NCBI GenBank assembly: GCA_016929735.1
Contig: JAFGID010000074.1
Span: forward strand, 1-6,671
Length of the DNA stretch: 6,671 bases
From: Ignavibacteriales bacterium
GTDB taxonomy: Bacteria > Bacteroidota > Ignavibacteria > Ignavibacteriales > Melioribacteraceae
Direction of reading: 5' to 3'
Position numbers and translations under genes: made by a program. The first letter of the stretch is position 1. The number at the start of each line of letters is the position of its first letter. Below the pieces are notes generated by a model that worked only from the letters and a program-made list of their open reading frames with translations, was not told the DNA's origin and ran no database searches. Of this stretch, positions 6,204-6,671 are shown piece after piece.

Positions 6204-6671
6204 TTAATATGAAGTTACACTTTTGCCTATCCAACCATAACATGCATTCGATACAGAAACTGATGTTCCCGGTTTAATATTTCTGAAAAAATATTCTTCT
6301 TTGCTCGGAATTGCTCCACCAAGTTGGCCCGCTCTTTGGGATGCTTGCCCAGAATATTGTCCTCCCATATTAGCACATTTTCGGTAAACATCTCTTGCTA
6401 ATTGATATACCAATTTGTTTTCAAAATCAGTTCCGCATCTTCTCGAAGCAGCTGTTTCATATAACAACGCTTCAATATATACAGGATAATCCCAATCAGG
6501 GCTAACATCAGATGCTTTATACAAATATTGTCTTGCGGTTGATAATTGCCCTAAACTTTTATATTCGATTGCAGCATTGACATAATGGTCCCTATTTGTG
6601 GGTTCAAGTTCTATTAATTTCAAATACGCATTTACAGCTTTATCATATTGGTCAACTTTATCATAAGCTGA
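6204..6671 (-). CDS. TPR-repeat protein, C-terminal 155 residues (5' end outside window)
   Basis: The frame is open to the window edge at 6671, so this is the 3' part of a longer gene; a TTG at 6623 is an internal codon, not the start. Numbering from the edge, residues 1-25 are the end of one TPR (YDKAVNAYLKLIELEPTN) and about 28-60 a second (AAIEYKSLGQLSTARQYLYKASDVSPDW). The tail (about 61-155) has SRRCGTDFENKLVYQLARDVY, then IPSKEEYFF and a short Gly/Ser-rich beta end with a cysteine near NACYGWIG. This resembles the C-terminal domain of a Bacteroidota TPR family that I recall with SxxCGxDxF, a tyrosine/alanine-rich helix, FPxKExxFF and a VGGWI-type ending. TPR proteins are scaffolds; no catalytic site is seen, and the biological role is unknown. 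Expression ends at the terminator just downstream. Confidence 0.88.
   Translation of the reverse strand, partial: SAYDKVDQYDKAVNAYLKLIELEPTNRDHYVNAAIEYKSLGQLSTARQYLYKASDVSPDWDYPVYIEALLYETAASRRCGTDFENKLVYQLARDVYRKCANMGGQYSGQASQRAGQLGGAIPSKEEYFFRNIKPGTSVSVSNACYGWIGKSVTSY

Noticed and set aside
6204..6623. A complete 139-residue protein starting at TTG 6623
   Set aside because: The same frame continues upstream without a stop to the window edge and encodes the rest of a TPR helix, so the gene is cut by the window, not short.
1..6671. A defence system, CRISPR array, mobile element or new multi-gene system
   Set aside because: No repeats with regular spacers, no transposase or integrase, no nuclease or toxin motifs; the genes are housekeeping plus an outer-membrane receptor pair.

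Overview
The window is a low-GC stretch (about one third G+C by eye) in which every supported gene lies on the minus strand, so it is described here in the direction of transcription, from high to low coordinates. The gene content points to the Bacteroidota/Chlorobiota side of the tree, most likely an Ignavibacteria-like lineage. The signs are a TonB-dependent receptor with an N-terminal carboxypeptidase-regulatory-like domain, a TPR protein with a C-terminal domain known from Bacteroidota, a serine hydroxymethyltransferase with the insertion I recall from that group, and a lipoprotein with an acidic SEDF-type surface-export tail. Recognisable Shine-Dalgarno (SD) sequences before glyA, tatC and the prenyl synthase gene fit Ignavibacteria better than Bacteroidia. 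The placement is by inference only; there is no rRNA or marker tree here.

Layout, in transcription order. (1) 6671-6204: the 3' end of a TPR-repeat protein gene, cut by the window edge and closed by a clear intrinsic terminator (6157-6183). (2) A leader of about 75 bp, then glyA (6082-4781). (3) A 97-bp gap with a perfect 10-bp inverted repeat and a tiny SD-preceded reading frame, then tatC (4683-3922, GTG start). (4) A long-chain polyprenyl diphosphate synthase gene, ispB-like (3929-2952, TTG start), overlapping the end of tatC by 8 bp. (5) A 124-bp very AT-rich gap. (6) A lipoprotein gene (2827-1274), followed after 29 bp by the start of a TonB-dependent receptor gene (1244 to beyond position 1).

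The first block is housekeeping. GlyA supplies one-carbon units and glycine, TatC is the signal-receptor subunit of the twin-arginine translocase, and the prenyl synthase probably makes the side chain of the respiratory quinone. The tatC/ispB overlap suggests translational coupling. The second block is a cell-surface pair: an outer-membrane TonB-dependent receptor and a predicted surface lipoprotein of unknown function with Fn3/Ig-like, EF-hand-like and Rossmann/glutamine-amidotransferase-like parts. I see no CRISPR array, transposase, tRNA, rRNA, phage gene or defence system. The less ordinary items are the lipoprotein/receptor pair and the structured gap upstream of tatC.
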